Positions 36,501 through 49,283 are shown, counted from the stretch's first letter. The stretch: 64,000 nt of DNA from Atherinomorus stipes (GCA_023101725.1 JALJCO010012814.1:62001-126000); one strand, 5' to 3'. Translations and numbers: made by a program. The notes: a model not told the origin generated them from the sequence alone.

Positions 36501-39158
36501 AAACATTCATGAGTCTTCATTCCCTCCACCACAGGACACCGTTATGGGGTATATTTAAGTGAATGAACAAACAGCCTGACGTTTCAGTTGGAGTTGGAGT
36601 AATTACATATCCTTGGCTTTTATTAAGTATCATGCTGTATCTATTGAGCTGAGACAATTAGTTTATCAAGTGTCCGATTCAGTATTTATCAGTTTGAAAA
36701 GGAATATGTGAAACTGCAGCTGGTGTATCATTTTTTGTCTATGCAAACATGCCAATAAAAAAATCTGCTGTTGCAGCTCCTTAAAAGGACAAAACAAACA
36801 CTTATCTGCAGCGTTATTGACTTGATTATTGGACTGGAAATGCTTCCAAAACAATTGAAGCACGTTTTGATTTTCTCTCTGGTTGTGTTGCCTCTATCCT
36901 CATGTGTTCTCGCTGTTCTTCAGGCAGCTATTCCAGATTTACAGTGAAGCACATGTTTAAATGCATAAATAAAACGGACTAGTAGGTGTATTTTCAGAAC
37001 ACTTATTTTTGTATCACAACATTTGAGGTTTAAACTGAATGTGAAAAAAATGCTGGTTAATGTGAATACAAAAGAAAAAAAAACTGTTGAATATTGTATA
37101 TACAGCCTCAGGAAACTGTGTGAATCCAGCAAAGCAGCATTTTGACAGACCAAAACAGATGCAAGGAAAATTTAACTTGGAGCTCTTAAACACCTTGTAG
37201 GGTTCTCTCATGGAAAGCCGAACATGGATTCTGATCTGGTGCCTCCTTAAGGAGATATTTTGTAGCCAAAAAATTAAATTCATTCAGTGGATGGGAGTCC
37301 TTAAGTTTGCTGAACTGTACAGGAGAGTCATACAGTCATATACTAAGATGCACTGTAACACAAAACTGTACGGAGATGCACAGATTGTAACACACACACA
37401 CAAATGGAGGGCAATTACGGTAACTAGTAAGAGTTGCTGTTTGCTGCTGAAGGCATCACTGGCTGAAAACAGTGATAATCTGTCCACAAACACCCAGTAA
37501 AATATGCAACATAAAACACATTGAAGAAGAGGATGTTAAACATCACAAGGTCTTCTTATATCTGAACACTGCTGATGAATGAGTGTGAAGCTTGTTGTGC
37601 TAAAGAGCAGAGATGACTCATTACTCTTCCTGGCTGCGGTGAGACAAAGTATATCTTCTATGTCAATACCCTGCGTCAGAACATACTCTGCTCTCAGCCT
37701 TGTGGCTGACTTTCAATGGGAAACAAATTTGATTCCAGGATTCTTCCTTTGTTGTCTCCTCACCGTTAAAACCTCATGCAAGCTCCAAGGTCTTCATCTC
37801 CCACACCGAACATTCCCTGGGATAAAGGAGAGCAAATTTAAATTCAGAATTTTTTGACAGTCTTCAATGTTGAAATGATTTTTTCATTTGTTTGTCTGCA
37901 GAATCCATTTTTGCAGGCTTGCTGTGTGCATCTTGGGTCTGTACAATTGAACACAACCTATTAATTATTCAGCCTTCTATCATAGTCTCTTTAGGCCTCT
38001 TTATATCCCCCCTCAGTCTCTTCATTGAAATCTCCACAGCAGATAGAAGACTTGAAACCTTCCTTTGTAGCACACACCAAGCTAACTTTGTGTTGGTCAG
38101 TCCTTTAAGAGGAGAGCGGGACCTGATAATTGTCCCTTTCAAGTGTCTCGTTAATTCTGGGATCAAAGGATATGAGGCAGAGCATAAATGGGACATTGAT
38201 TGCAAACCACAGCTTGTAGTGTGACAGGTTAGCAGCCCCACAACACTGCCGTATGTGCTTTGGAGATCAAGGCAAAACAGTTTTGTGAGCTTATGTCCAT
38301 CTCACACCCCTATGAAATTTGCAACTACTCATATATTTTCACCTATTCCCTTTACGAGTTGCCAGGCTTTGTGTGTACCGCCGCAGTCGTCTCACGTTGC
38401 TATATTAAAATTTTTTGTTCAAGTAATTGTACTTAAAAATTAATGCAGGTTTTGAGAGCCAGACTACCGCTAGCATTCATCATTCTCTGACAGCTTCCCC
38501 TGAAGATTAAGCATTCACCCTCAATGCCAGAGTAAAATCGGGAGGAGCACAGATGAGAAACAGGGTCATTAACTTTAGGCTCCTTAGTGGAAATAGGTGT
38601 CTGATTGAGCTGCTGGGATTTTACGGGGGAAAAAAAGCAGAGACAGAGTTTAATCCATTACAAAATCATGTATGTATAATTTCTCTGAGTGTTTTGTGAA
38701 ATGTAGGATACTGGTATAGAAGGAATTTTGGCACTGGAATTTGATTTGTCTTTTGATCATTTGGTCTGAGTGACATAACAAAATGTGATTGCCAAAGCCG
38801 ATCAACAGCGTTGCCTTTTAATGATAAAGGCTCCTAAATTGTACAATTAATATGCTTTCCTTTATCAGTTCTCTACAGAGATGGCATCTTACACCAACAT
38901 ACCATAAGATAACACTAAGGCTTTACACTTTGCTAACTGCATGATTTTTAGATTTTTGATTTTTTACATATCCCTAACACATTTAAGACTGTTGATTTGG
39001 CCACCAGCACTTATGGGAACAAAGGAGTGGGCTAACCCGAAGACTTCCATGCAGGGAAATTCATCCTTTAACAAATTCTTTACTTTTCTACTTCCCTCTC
39101 ACAAATGCTTCAGGTAAGGCATTAAAAATATGGAGAACAAACCATGTGGACAAGGAAG
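32213..39158. other. Non-coding DNA with simple repeats only
   Basis: Contains a (TA)n microsatellite at about 33528-33574, a poly-T run at about 34028-34045, and the fragment TTTTGGGGGTGCTGGAGTAC near 33462, which resembles a DNA-transposon remnant. No coding exon or RNA gene is recognised. The open frames in this stretch have no family motif. Confidence 0.6.
33528..33574. repeat. (TA)n microsatellite
   Basis: About 23 uninterrupted AT units. The YIYIYI-type frames on both strands here come from this repeat. Confidence 0.95.
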
Positions 39159-39185
39159 GTAGATAGATAGGTAGGTAGGTAGGTA
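39159..39185. repeat. Short GATA/GGTA tetranucleotide repeat
   Basis: AGATAGATAG followed by four GTAG units. Confidence 0.8.
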
Positions 39186-39239
39186 TTGAATGATGACAAA
39201 CTGAGGAGGAAAGGTAGTCCATACACAATCGTCAAATCG

Positions 39240-39700
39240 TCGACTATTCGGGGACACCCCTAGTGTAATATATGGAATGCCACAACTAAGTAGCCTGCAC
39301 AGTGTACAGAAACATGCGGAATATGGACTGGATGAGAAACACATCCCAAGGTGGTAGAGAATGAGAGAGCTAAGGTCTTGTGGGACTTCCAGAAACAGAC
39401 CACCAAAATGGTAATGGCCAATCAACCAGACACTGTATTCATGAATAAGTAGCAGAGGAAAGCCATTGTTATCAATACAGCTATCCTCAGTGATGGCAAT
39501 ATCAAGAAAAAGGAACAGGAGAAACTGAAGAAATACCAAGGATTCAAGGAAGAGCCTGAGAAAGCCTGAGGGGTGAAGCAGCGTGGTCATTGGAGGACTG
39601 GGAGCAGTGTCCCCCACACAGGAGAGATCAATCCTAGGAACAGCTAAGATACTGAACAGGACCAGAGCCCAAGACGAACAGCCACCCACCCCACCCAGAG
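39240..39700 (+). pseudogene. Non-LTR retroelement fragment with restriction-like endonuclease domain
   Basis: A plus-strand frame from about 39348 reads VVENERAKVLWDFQKQ, then VMANQPDTVFMNK, a stop, QRKAIVINTAILSDGNIKK, and EKLKKYQGFKEEPEKA followed by a stop. This is the degenerate form of the domain with PD and downstream acidic residues (PDxVxxD...VIDxAIPSD) found near the C-terminus of fish R2/R4/Dong-like LINEs. Key acidic positions are lost (D to N in VIN) and there are at least two stops, so it is inactive. A GTAKIL motif lies near 39643. The class is inferred from the motif. The opposite strand carries a 267-codon open frame, which I take to be fortuitous. Confidence 0.6.
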
Positions 39701-40805
39701 ATGGGGGATGAATGAGAGAAGAGATTTTTAACACGTATATATTAATGCACCTGTGAGTATGTAAATAAATCAATAATATTCTGGTTGTGATACATCTGTA
39801 AAACATTTCAGTATGAAATTTCACAGGACCTGAACTTCTGTTTTCAAATGAGTACGATTGCAGAGCAGAAATACTGTTTCCTAGCTTTGCCCTGTTGAAC
39901 ACTCACACAATTGCACACAGTCACAGCTGGAGGCTTCGCATTACACTCTCAGTTTTATCTGCTGGTCACTGAACAGCCTCATGGAAGCTGACTTTCTGAC
40001 TTACCGCTCTTACAAGATCAGGAGGTAAATAACTGCAAAAATAAACTGGAGACAGAAATTTGCTTGCAGCTTTTTCATCAAATTCTGACACACATAATCT
40101 CGATGCAACAGCTAGATTTACACCACCTCAAGCCCATAAGGGAGAGAAATCATTGTAATGCCAGTTATCTACAGATTCAAAGATAGAAATTCAGTGAGTA
40201 ACTCAAACCTGCACAGTTTTGCGGTACAAGGCCTTTGCAATCTTACCACATAAAGGTGGTTTCAACGACAGTGATACACTTGACTATGTTGCAAGATGCA
40301 ATGACCATAAGGTGACTGCTGTTATAAAATTTTGTTTATTTTCCTTTGCATACGGTATGCATGTGACTGCACAAATAATAAGCAGCATCAAGTTATTGTG
40401 AACTTGTGAACATGTATGACAGACATTAGGCCAATATATGATAACTGTAGCTGTTATTTTTGCAGCATTATCCCAGCTGTTCACCAGCAGGAGGGAAAAG
40501 AATGATTTAAAAATTTCATCAGCCTTAGCTAGTAAGTTAGCTGGTAGCCAAGTCGGTAATAAACCTAGCCATGTACAAAACCATATAGTTTCTATGGTTA
40601 TATAAAGCTGTAATGAAGTATGTTTATCTAGCATTAGCTCCTCAGATAAATGCATCTGAAAGTGTGCCTATGTTCTTCATGTACATGCACATGCAGCCAG
40701 ATAAGGACTGTTTTTTACATTTAGATTATCAACCTCTAGCAGTCATAACAGTAACTACATATGAAAGATAAAAATTATGTCCGTGATGTTGACAATAAAA
40801 AGAAT

Positions 40806-42048
40806 GGCCCTCATTTATCAAACGATCGTAGAAATGGTCGCACATCTGATCGCAAAAATGCCCGTACGATTGGACCCACGTGTGATTTATTAAAACATTC
40901 GTATCGGTCCAATCTCGTCGTACAAACGGAAGAGTCTTGATAAATACCACAGCTGAAATCCATCGTCATTTAAATGTCACACCCACGGTTACGCCCTTAA
41001 ACATGCATGATTATGAGGCTACGCCCATAGGCCTGGCTGATATGGTTGATTTGTTTTATTAGTTATGAAATTTAATAATAGCCCATATCCGATAGCAACG
41101 TCACAATTCTTTAGCCAGTGGGTCAAGAAAAAGTGATCCAATATGAAACTCGCCACCAAGAGATGTTTCACTGGCACCGGCAACCCCCCCAGTCCAACCG
41201 CTGCGCTCTAACAGGTGGATGCCGGTCGGATCCGAGCCTGACCAAGACGGGACAGAAGAAAAGATGACTTGCATTAGCAAAGCTGAGGGACAGTCTACTG
41301 ATCGAGCGCTTATACAACTTTAAAGTATAGATTACTTATTAGAAATGACGGATCAGCTCCGGTCTCCTCCGTATAGCCTAGTGGGGGCTACAGGGCGGCT
41401 CCCGGCGCATATTCTCCTCTGACTGCGTAAACTCCCCAGCTGTCCGAGCAATGCACAGGACAGGAGTGTATTGTAGATTTTTATTTCTGAGTCTAAAGCA
41501 GTGTCTCATCCCGTTGGTCTGACACCCGCCTGCCTTCCTGCAGCCTGAAGCAGCGCTCCACCTGGGCCCCTCCGCGTGTGTGCGTACTGATGCCTACCTC
41601 CGCTCCTATGTGGCAGTTTTAACCAGGGGGGTGAGGAGATGCACGAAGAGTGCAAAGCACTTGTCTCCTATATATGTTAATGATTTTAATAATTTTTTGA
41701 GATAAATTGAGGAATTAAATTCAGTCAGATATTTTTGTAATTTTGGGAACACATTCTACATTCCCTTTTCCCTTTTTCTTTTTCTTTGCAAATGGGTTCA
41801 TTCTTAGTGCTGATATGTGATGACCAATGTTTAAATGACAGTTTGTGGTTTGGTTAATAAATATTTTCATGTTCTGCTGTGCTGCGCTGCAAACCCTCAC
41901 TGGCTCAAACTTGCGTACATGAACTCAGAGCTTTCGTGAGATTTGATCGTATCCTATAATCACGTTCAAATTGATAAATGCCAAGTCTTGCGTGGAAATG
42001 GTCGTACGCACAGATTTTCGTCATATGATCGTTTGATAAATGAGGGCC
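40806..42048. mobile_element. 1.24-kb DNA element with inverted termini GGCCCTCATTTATCAAACGA
   Basis: The terminal inverted repeat, GGCCCTCATTTATCAAACGA plus TC, is perfect at both ends. Each end continues into subterminal sequence rich in CGATCGTA, GTCGTACG and CGTACGA motifs. The trinucleotide AAT occurs directly outside both ends (40803-40805 and 42049-42051), a possible 3-bp target duplication. I find no transposase. The superfamily is not settled: a 3-bp target is typical of PIF/Harbinger, but that group prefers TWA. Confidence 0.8.
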
Positions 42049-44367
42049 AATGTGTTTTAACCCTAACCATGGTCACTCTCTAATCAAATAGTTTGGATTT
42101 CTAACCCTGAATGATGTTACAGTTTTCTCACAACTGACATATAACAATTGCTACCTGTAAGAAGACATCCATGTTGGTGATGACTGCACTGTATGAAGAA
42201 TGTATTTTAGTTCAAACCATAATTGTTTTGTAATTCCAGCAAAGTAAAAAATTTTGTCTAAACCCAACAGGAAGTGAAAAAGTGTTAAAGCATTGTTGTG
42301 CCATTGATGGAATGTAATCTGGTTTATGATCTCACATCTGACAAAAGCCCAGGGTTGAAAGTGCTCCACTTAACCATTCATCCTTCATACTTGTGTGGAC
42401 CTTGTGGTTTATTGAACAATTGACTTGACAATGATGTCTGTTCTAATGTGGAAGCAGTATTATATTAGGTGTATTTATCTGATGATGCTTGTAGAGGTGG
42501 TACTTTAATGGTCAGATTCCTGAGACATTTTTAAGTGTATAAACAGATTTGACTATTTCGGCTGATGAACTCCTTTGTAAATGCTGTGTTTTTAGCACAT
42601 GCATTTAATGCATTTTTTTGCCCTTAAGAATACATTATATATTACACTCGTACAGTATATTTAACTCAGCAAGAACTGTTACAATGAAAACTTTAAATCT
42701 GGGTGGCCAAACAAAGAAAACATCTGCGTAATCTAACATTTTAACTTTCAGCACTCACATCATTTGAGTGCTAAATGCCCCAACTCTCCTTCACTTAATG
42801 TCCTGTTCTGTGTACATGTCATTGCTAACAGAGGTCCTGTAAGATCTTTCTGTTTGCCAAGGGCTGCTTTGCTGTGCCCGTGCATAATTGTACAAGTAGC
42901 CCTTATCAGCTCTCCAGGGCTCCCTAGGCTTGACACGAGGCGTCACGGTGAGAAAGCACAGGTCAAAACCACTAGACATATCATTAATCACAGAATCTAG
43001 GGGTTTTAGCTTGGGATTATTCATCCCAAGCAGGGCTGAGTCAGTTATGGAGTCTCCTGTAGGTGCTGCTAGGTCCAGCAAGGAGGAAATGTCAGTCTGG
43101 TGGTTCCTGATACAGTAGACTCTCCCCAGGTTGAGGCAATTTGCAGAGAGCATGAAAGGGCTGGAACATTGATTTCAGTTGGAGAAGCAGGTGGGAGGAA
43201 AGGGGAATAGGAGCGAGTCAGAAAAGCTTTCAAATTTGCAGTCCATCCCCAGCTGAGAGAAATGCAGTCAGATAGTGTGGCACTGGTTGTGTGGAAAAAA
43301 ATGCATTTGAGATGAATCAGGTCTCTAAATTTTTATGATTATCCCTTCAACTTCTTTTGTCCACGTCTCACATTTTATGAGGGAAAAGGAGTAAAAGCGT
43401 ATCTTTTTTTTTTTTTTTTTTTTTACTTGTCCTGTCTAGCATCAAAGCAAGCAGAATGGAAATCTGATTGCTTTATTTTGTTGAACAGTTTTGCTTTACC
43501 AAACGGAGCTTTATGAACATAAGGCTCCACTTCCTGTTTATTCATTTTATTTCTTTAATTAAACATTTGTCTATAACAGCATTCCATATCATACTGCTGG
43601 GCCTGACAAGGGAGAAAAAGCGTCTTAATTGCTGAACTATTTCAGAGTTTACATTTAAGCCACACAATTTTCCCCCATTATGCAGACTGGACAGTAACAG
43701 TTATCTGAAACAAAAATGTGCGTGATCACAGAAAATGTATTCTATTTGAAAAGTGTCTTTTAACTCAAAGTTGCTTTGACTAATACACAAAAAACTGAAG
43801 TTTACTTCTTACTCCACAATATGCATCAGTAGCTGGGTTTCCATTACACTTTGTCAAAAAATAAAAGCAATATTTCTTAAATTTCAAAAAGTAAAGTACA
43901 ATTGCGATATGCAGGTGCTTCCATTGAATGTAATTTAGCACATCAGCTGCAATTCTTGTAAAATACCATCCTGAGAGACTCCACTTTAGGGTGGATGGAG
44001 ATTAAAAAAAAAAAACATTTTGTGTTTTAGAGCTACTGCTGCTCCTCATCAGGAGATGAAGGCAGCGGATGATAATTCAGAGCCAAAGTCTGTATGTACC
44101 AAGCCCTCTGATCACATCTGCAGGAATAAAAACCCAGTGGCGACAACTTACTAAGGCATGGCCATAAGATATTATTCCATTATTAACATATGATTAGCTT
44201 GTGCAACAAAATAACCAAGTTGTGGCCATGTGTTACAAATGTGTGAAAATGACATAAATTACTCCTGGCCACTTGTTACTAGTACATCAAGAACTTAAAC
44301 CATATTCGTAAGTTGTCCAAAAATGAACTCCATTTGCTGAATTACGGCAATTTGGGTATTTTTCACA
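42049..44367. other. Non-coding DNA without recognised features
   Basis: A minus-strand 120-codon open frame at 42791-43153 has no recognisable domain or splice context. A poly-T run lies at 43404-43424. Nothing else can be supported. Confidence 0.55.
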
Positions 44368-44369
44368 TA

Positions 44370-45975
44370 CATGGGTCAGCCTTTCTCAAACTTTTTTCAG
44401 TCAGGGCACCTTTCAAACGTGCATAAAATCTTAAGTCACCCCAGTGTAGCAATCATGTCCGGTTCTTGTGGAGCTTATCTTTTTAAAAAACGATCCATGA
44501 TGCTGTTGCTTGTTCTTTGCTCTTTGTGAAATTAAATATATTTTCATGGTTAAATTAGGCTATAAAACAATGTTCTGCGCAGTCAGGCTGACCCCAGTGG
44601 GGACGTCATGCCACGTTACTGTCAATGGGTACATGAAACAGATTTTTATGGTTAATCTTATATATTTATTCATCGAAATGAATTTACAATTTTATCAATC
44701 CATTCATATGTAAAAACAAAATAAATAAATAAAAAGAATATATTCATGTATTCAAATACATTTATACATGAAATGTCAGGGGTTTTTTTTTAATTAAAAT
44801 GTCAGAATATGTTTGGGTTTTTTTGGCAGCACCCCTGACGCTGTCAGGAGGCACCCCAGTGTGCCCGAGCACCCACTTTGAGAAAGGTTGCAGTGGGTAC
44901 AGATAGTCTTTAGACCCCTTTAAACTTTTCACACTTTGTTTCATTGCAGCAATTTGCCAAAATCGAAAAAGTTCATTTTATGTCTCATTAATGTACACTC
45001 AGCACCCCAACTTGCCAGAAAAAAAACTGTAGAAATTTTTGAAGATTTATTAAGAAATATAAACTGAAATATCACATGGTCATAAGTATTCAGACCCTTT
45101 GCTCAGTACTGAGTAGAAGCACCCTTTTGAGCTACTATAGTACAGCCATGAGTCTTCTTGGGAATGATGCAGCAAGTTTTTCATATCTGGATTTGGGGAT
45201 CTTCTGCCATTCTTCCTTACAGATCCTCTCCAGTTCTATCAGGTTGGATGGTGAATGTTTGTGGACAGCCATTTTCAGGTCTCTCCAGAGATGCTCAGTT
45301 GGGTTTGTCAGGATTCTGGCTGGGCCAGTCAAGAATGGTCACAGAGTTGTTCCGAAGCCACTCCTTTGTTATTTTAGCTGTGTGCTGAGGGTCATTGTCT
45401 TGTTGGAAGGTAAATCTTCAGCCCAGTCTGAGGTCCTTAGCATTCTGGAAGAGGTTTTGTTCCTGGATCTCTCTGTATTTGGCCGCATTTTTCTTTCCTT
45501 CAGTTGCAACCAGCCGTCTTGTCCCTGCAGCTGAAAAACACTCCCACAGCATGATGCTGCCACCACCATGTTTCACTGTTGGAATTGTATTGGGCAGGTA
45601 ATGCCACACATACAGCTTAGAATTAACTCCAAAAAGTTCAATCTTGGTCTCATCAGACCAGAGAATCTTATTTCTCACTGTCTGGGAGTCCTTCATGTGT
45701 TTTTTGGCAAACTCTATGCGGGCTTTCATGTCGTGCACTGAGGAGAGGCTTCCGTTGGGCCACTCTGCCATAAAGCCCCGACTGGTGGAGGGCTGCAGTG
45801 ATAGTTGACTTTGCGGAATTTTCTCCATCTCCCTACTCCATCTCTGGAGTTCAGCCACAGTGATCTTTGGGTTCTTCTTTACCTCTCTCACCAAAGCTCT
45901 TCTCCCACGATTGCTCAGTTTGGCTGGACGGCCGGGTCTAGGAAGAGTTGTGGTCATCCCAAACTTCTTCCATTT
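44370..45975 (-). pseudogene. Tc1-family transposon relic, right end lost
   Basis: The left terminus is TA at 44368-44369 followed by the terminal repeat, which is split by a hAT MITE and continues at 44891 as CAGTGGGTACAGATAG. Minus-strand transposase sequence runs from about 45960 down to 45135: TTTLPRPGRPAKLSNRG, WSDETKIELFG with the first catalytic D, NTIPTVKHGGGSIMLW, QQDNDP with the second D, and [14 protein letters not shown] with the final acidic residue. Stops and frameshifts separate these blocks, and the second block is in another frame. The N-terminal DNA-binding part and the right terminus are missing where a TTAA MITE starts at 45974. Confidence 0.9.
44377..44890. mobile_element. 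hAT-like MITE inside the Tc1 terminal repeat
   Basis: Left end CAGCCTTTCTCAAACT; right end reverse-complemented CAACCTTTCTCAAAGT. Length is 514 bp. It is flanked by CATGGGT on the left (44370-44376) and CAGTGGGT on the right (44891-44898). CAGTGGGT is the first 8 bp of the Tc1 terminus, so the flanks are an 8-bp target duplication with one base deleted on the left. Both subterminal regions have a CAGGGGTGC/GCACC type motif. No coding capacity. Confidence 0.75.
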
Positions 45976-46444
45976 AAAGGGACTAGAGGCAGCAAATACG
46001 AAAGAATAAACAAGCATGTCTAGTTTTTTTAATACTTATGGGTGATGAAGCGTTAAAAACCAAAAAGAACGAGCCCATCCATGTCTCTCTCCGTTGCCTT
46101 GAACAGGCTGTGTTCTGCATAAAGCGCTGGAATTCGGTGGCCAAATTTCCCGCGCTGCGGATGTGACATCATATGACACTGCATCCACATCCCCAACAGT
46201 TTTGATACAGGAAGGAGACGGTCGCGGTAAATTCAAACACTGTAAGCGATAGTTATGGATTCTTCTGCCATCAGCAAACGATGCAGATCAACTGAAAGAC
46301 ACTAAAAAGTGTAACTACCAAGTAAAAGCGTTGTAAACAACATTATAGCTTCAGTTTGTGCTCCCGTGTTGGCTTGGCTCGTGGCTGCAGTTACCTGAAG
46401 CGCCAGTTGCGGCAGTCGCGAGTTTCATTTCTTAATCTTGCCTC
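45974..46444. mobile_element. TTAA-target MITE (T2/Kolobok-like), copy 2, right end lost
   Basis: The left end is TTAAAGGGACTAGAGGC, one mismatch from copy 1 at 6242. The interior is collinear with copy 1, with the blocks GGGTGATGAAGCG, CCGTTGCCTTGAACAGGC, GAAATTTCCCGCGC-like and GGCTTGGCTCGTGGCTGCAG, but has only one of the 200-bp units. The right side stops at GCCTC (46440-46444), where copy 1 continues to its terminus. It interrupts the N-terminal transposase codons of the Tc1 relic at a TTAA. Confidence 0.8.
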
Positions 46445-47116
46445 TCGTGTTTACATGAGTTTTAATTCCGAATAAAAGTTCATTCTGCTTTAAGAGGACC
46501 ATGTAAACCCTTAATTCCGAGTGAAAACAATTATTCTGAATAAAACTTAAGTCTGAACTAAGTGGTTGTTAAATCCTTCTTTAATTCTGAATTATATAAT
46601 TCCCCTCACGCGTAACCGTATCTCACCTTTTATTCCGCTCTGACTTAATTCCTGTCATTCTGTGCATGCTCTTTCCCTTGTCCTGCTGTAATGGCGCTTT
46701 TCTAAGCAACATGTGAAACAAAAGCTGGACTCGTGCCAGCCGGCAGAAAGGAAGAAGCATGTTAGTGTTGACCTACTGATACTGTACAAAACCACAGTCG
46801 AAATACAGTGAAAATCTGTGTTATTATGAAGTTTTCATGTCGTAGTCAAAATGACAAGGAGCAGGAACCAGCGTCTGTTTTCTTTCGGGTAGACATAAAC
46901 GGCAGTAAATACATCACGCCCGCCCTCTGTCCAATCAGAACCCTTCCCCACCCCCAGATCTAAAGCGGAATTTGATAAACGTGTTTTTCATGTAAACCTT
47001 AATTTGGAATTATTCTTTCCATGTAAACATGAAGGAGAATAATTTGATTCCGAATTCCAAATCATTTAATTTGGAATAATTAATTCCGAATTAAAAAACA
47101 TGATGTAACCGGGGCC
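46441..47116. mobile_element. MITE with AATTCCGAAT-rich inverted ends
   Basis: The left end reads CGTGTTTACATGAG followed by TTTTAATTCCGAAT. The right end, reverse-complemented, reads CCGGTTACATCATG followed by TTTTTTAATTCGGAAT. Further copies of TTAATTCCGA and CATGTAAAC occur just inside both ends. It begins exactly where the TTAA MITE loses similarity to its sister copy, suggesting insertion or a break there. No transposase is present and the superfamily is not assigned. Confidence 0.65.
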
Positions 47117-49283
47117 ATGTACTGACACACATGAAAGGCTGTGGGTGTTGTGAAAATATTGTACCCAGACTTAAGTGTTGCATTTGAACCTGAAGACATT
47201 TGTGCCCTGGTTCTCCAATCCGCATGGATTTCAGTGAAGGTCTGAGACAAGAAGTGAATAGTTTTGTGACCATGTCCCCTGAAGGAGGAGGGAGGAGTCA
47301 ACTGCCCCCCCCAGGGCTGTTGTGTTACCCAACGCGATTAATGGTGCCTTAACAAGATGGCAGGTCTTTGAGCACATCACTGCTCTCACATTGCCTCTGA
47401 ATTATTAATGCCAACACAAAGACTTTGTTTAATGAGCCAGAACTCTCTCTGTGGATGTTGATTAGGCATGCAATCGGTGTAAATGCTCACCCCTCTGATT
47501 GCATCTACATTAAGATAGTTTTTCCTTTGCTTTTCTTTTGGAGGAGGCAGATCCTGGGGGTTTCCCTGTAGCAGGACCAAGAAATTGCTAAAGACAAATT
47601 ACATACTGTATGTAGCATTCTTAGGTTTAATTTCTGTTGCATCAACGTTTGGTAGATTTGCAGGTGAGAGTTTTCAGAACAGGTTCAATGTCAGAGTTTA
47701 CTGATTTATTGTGATGAGATTGTGACGATATAATTTGTGAATTTGAGAGGTGGAAGCGAGTTGATTTTCAAATCTCAATCTGGCCCGGCAGCAAAGGAGC
47801 CTGATTGCATCTTAAGACTCTCTCAAGTGCATCGTAAACATAGAGTACTCATTTGTTTGTTTTTACCTCAATATTCCAGCTGTTATTGACTGAATATGAG
47901 GATGTTTTTTCAGGTGTAAATTTCCCCAAATTGCCTGGGGCTTTAGAGGCTAAATTTGGTTCAATGCCATTTTAAAGTCTCTTGAGTTACACAAACTGCT
48001 GATTTGATTTTAGATTTAGGCTAAAATTCTGAAATGCCTGTACAGGCACATCTCCAAGTAATATTTTAAAACTTTAATAATGCATGTGTCCAAGTTAAAT
48101 ATGAAGCTATGGCCAAAAGATTTAGCTCAGCTTCTTGTAAAGTGTTTGAAAGCGGGAGAGTTTATGTTTGGTGTGTTATACACCAAACCAAGGCCAAGAA
48201 CCAGCAGGAATGGCAGGACTCCCTGCTGTGCCTCCACATGTTACCAGCATCTGGGGAAAGAACATTTGAACACACCGTAATGAGGGCCTTCAACTGCCAA
48301 CTATGACACAGAGCCTACTGTATGACTGTACAAGAAAATATAGTGGCATATGAACACGTCTTTACATCAGTCAGTCAGGTAAAAAAAAAAAAAAAAAAGT
48401 CAAACTATCTTTATGTACAGTTAGGTAAACATTATAGTTTTTAGTGTTCAAAATAGACCTTGCTCAATAAGCAGTTGTAATGTGTTGAAAAGAGAAGAAA
48501 AACAGTTCAAACTAACATTAAACTGACTTCAAACTAACTTGGATTATTTTCTACATCATAAAGATTGTTTTGTCAAGTTCCTTTTATTAGATATCCTGCA
48601 CTGAAAAATAACAATTAACATCTCAGCGACAAGCCAGTATGCAGATTCAGCTTGCTGAATTTGTTGTAAGAAGCGCTGGTAGGGTCAGACAGAGGGAGTT
48701 AGTGAAAAGACCACAGAGCAGAGATGTCCAGTCTACAGATATTAATTGGTAATATCAGCATTAAAATGTAATATTAGAAAATATCAATGTCAGTTTTACT
48801 TTTTTAATGACAAAACTTGTGCTCATGCATCACTAATGAATAAAAAAAAAGAGCCAATATCAAACATCCCCACAAGAACGACAGACACACCGACCAAAAC
48901 TCCAGACATTCCAGATGTTTGTAGTATAATGCTCCTTAGATAGAAATACCTCCCATTCACAAGTTTCCTCTCTATTTTCTGGGTCACCATGGCAACTAAT
49001 TCAGTATTTGGTTTGGCTGAATTGGTAGAGCACTTGACCGTCTCAGACGGTAAATTGGTGTTGTTGATTTTCTTCTATAACAGTTCTTAGGTATGATATT
49101 TTTTCAGATTACTTTTGGTAACTGTTGGTGATTTACAAATTAAATACACCATCACTTCAATCAACACCATCCATATCATTTAATCTACATCCAAGTTGAT
49201 TGGAAACCATGCCATTGATTTGTGGTACTGCCCTTTTTGTTCAACAAATTTGGCCTTTCTTCTCAGGCCTGCTCATAAAAAGA
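47117..49283. other. Non-coding DNA without recognised features
   Basis: Only a poly-A tract (48381-48398) and AT-rich sequence are seen. No exon, RNA gene or transposon can be supported. Confidence 0.55.

Noticed and set aside
39099..39902. 267-codon minus-strand open frame, the longest in the window
   Set aside because: It lies antisense to the retroelement endonuclease fragment on the plus strand and reads through simple repeats. The predicted protein is hydrophobic with no domain, and there is no splice or promoter support.
42791..43153. 120-codon minus-strand open frame as a host exon
   Set aside because: No recognisable domain and no supporting splice signals. It may be conserved non-coding DNA, but I cannot show that.
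45076..45534. 152-codon plus-strand open frame
   Set aside because: Antisense to the Tc1 transposase blocks on the minus strand, where the recognised protein motifs are.
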